Source of the DNA: CAZLPW01 sp964561495
Lineage (GTDB): Bacteria > Fidelibacterota > Marinisomatia > Marinisomatales > UBA1611
Direction of reading: 5' to 3'
Assembly (NCBI GenBank): GCA_964561495.1
Contig: CAZLPW010000111.1
Span: 1 to 5,685, forward strand
Length of the DNA: 5,685 bases
Both the position numbers and the translations under genes were made by a program. Shown piece after piece: positions 5,651 to 5,685 of the stretch. Numbering within the stretch: the first letter of the stretch is position 1; each line of letters starts with the position of its first letter. Under the pieces are notes generated by a model. The model was not told the origin of the DNA. It worked only from the letters and a program-made list of their open reading frames with translations, and ran no database searches.

Positions 5651-5685
5651 TTATTTGAATTGAAGGTCAAGTTTTGCATCTGTTT
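5651..5685 (-). CDS. Possible C-terminus of an upstream gene (partial, cut by right edge)
   Basis: One minus-strand frame enters from the edge, encodes TDAKLDLQFK and stops at TAA (5653-5651), 45 bases before a terminator hairpin. The spacing fits a gene end. Alternating hydrophobic residues (A, L, L, F) resemble the last strand of an outer-membrane barrel, but ten residues cannot establish this. Other frames are also open over this short stretch. Confidence 0.3.
   Translation of the reverse strand, partial: TDAKLDLQFK

Overview
The window is AT-rich bacterial DNA with every supported gene on the minus strand. The proteins suggest a marine bacterium of the Fibrobacterota-Chlorobi-Bacteroidota superphylum, most like Candidatus Marinimicrobia (SAR406). 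The reasons are the mix of secreted proteins with C-terminal dockerin-like repeats, short CsgG-fold periplasmic proteins and lipoproteins with Kre9/KNH-like Ig repeats. This placement is inferred from protein style; no marker gene is present.

In transcription order (right to left): (1) a possible C-terminus of an upstream gene at the right edge, followed by a short terminator hairpin. (2) A secreted alpha/beta hydrolase (4515-5513) that resembles cutinases and IsPETase along its whole catalytic domain and ends in a dockerin-like calcium-binding module. (3) A two-gene operon, 2Fe-2S subunit (3907-4371) plus molybdopterin subunit (1707-3905), forming an isoquinoline 1-oxidoreductase-type (IorAB) molybdenum hydroxylase. 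The large subunit starts at an internal ATG, which gives it a twin-arginine signal with a lipobox-like cysteine. (4) A 182-base spacer with a weak hairpin. (5) A CsgG/LpoB-like periplasmic protein (970-1524) four bases upstream of a two-repeat Ig-like lipoprotein (210-965), probably co-transcribed. (6) A strong terminator, then a ribosome binding site, TTG start and signal peptide of another secreted protein cut off by the left edge.

All complete products appear to be exported: a secreted esterase, a periplasmic oxidoreductase, and two envelope proteins. A pathway link (ester cleavage, then oxidation of a released aromatic or aldehyde) is conceivable, but only adjacency supports it and a 143-base gap with its own promoter candidate separates the two.

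The main points for a second look are the PETase-like enzyme fused to a dockerin-like domain, and a 22-base motif repeated three times in one orientation, each time just after a terminator-like hairpin. One copy lies directly before a start codon. Several genes use TTG starts. No tRNA, rRNA, CRISPR array or transposase was seen.
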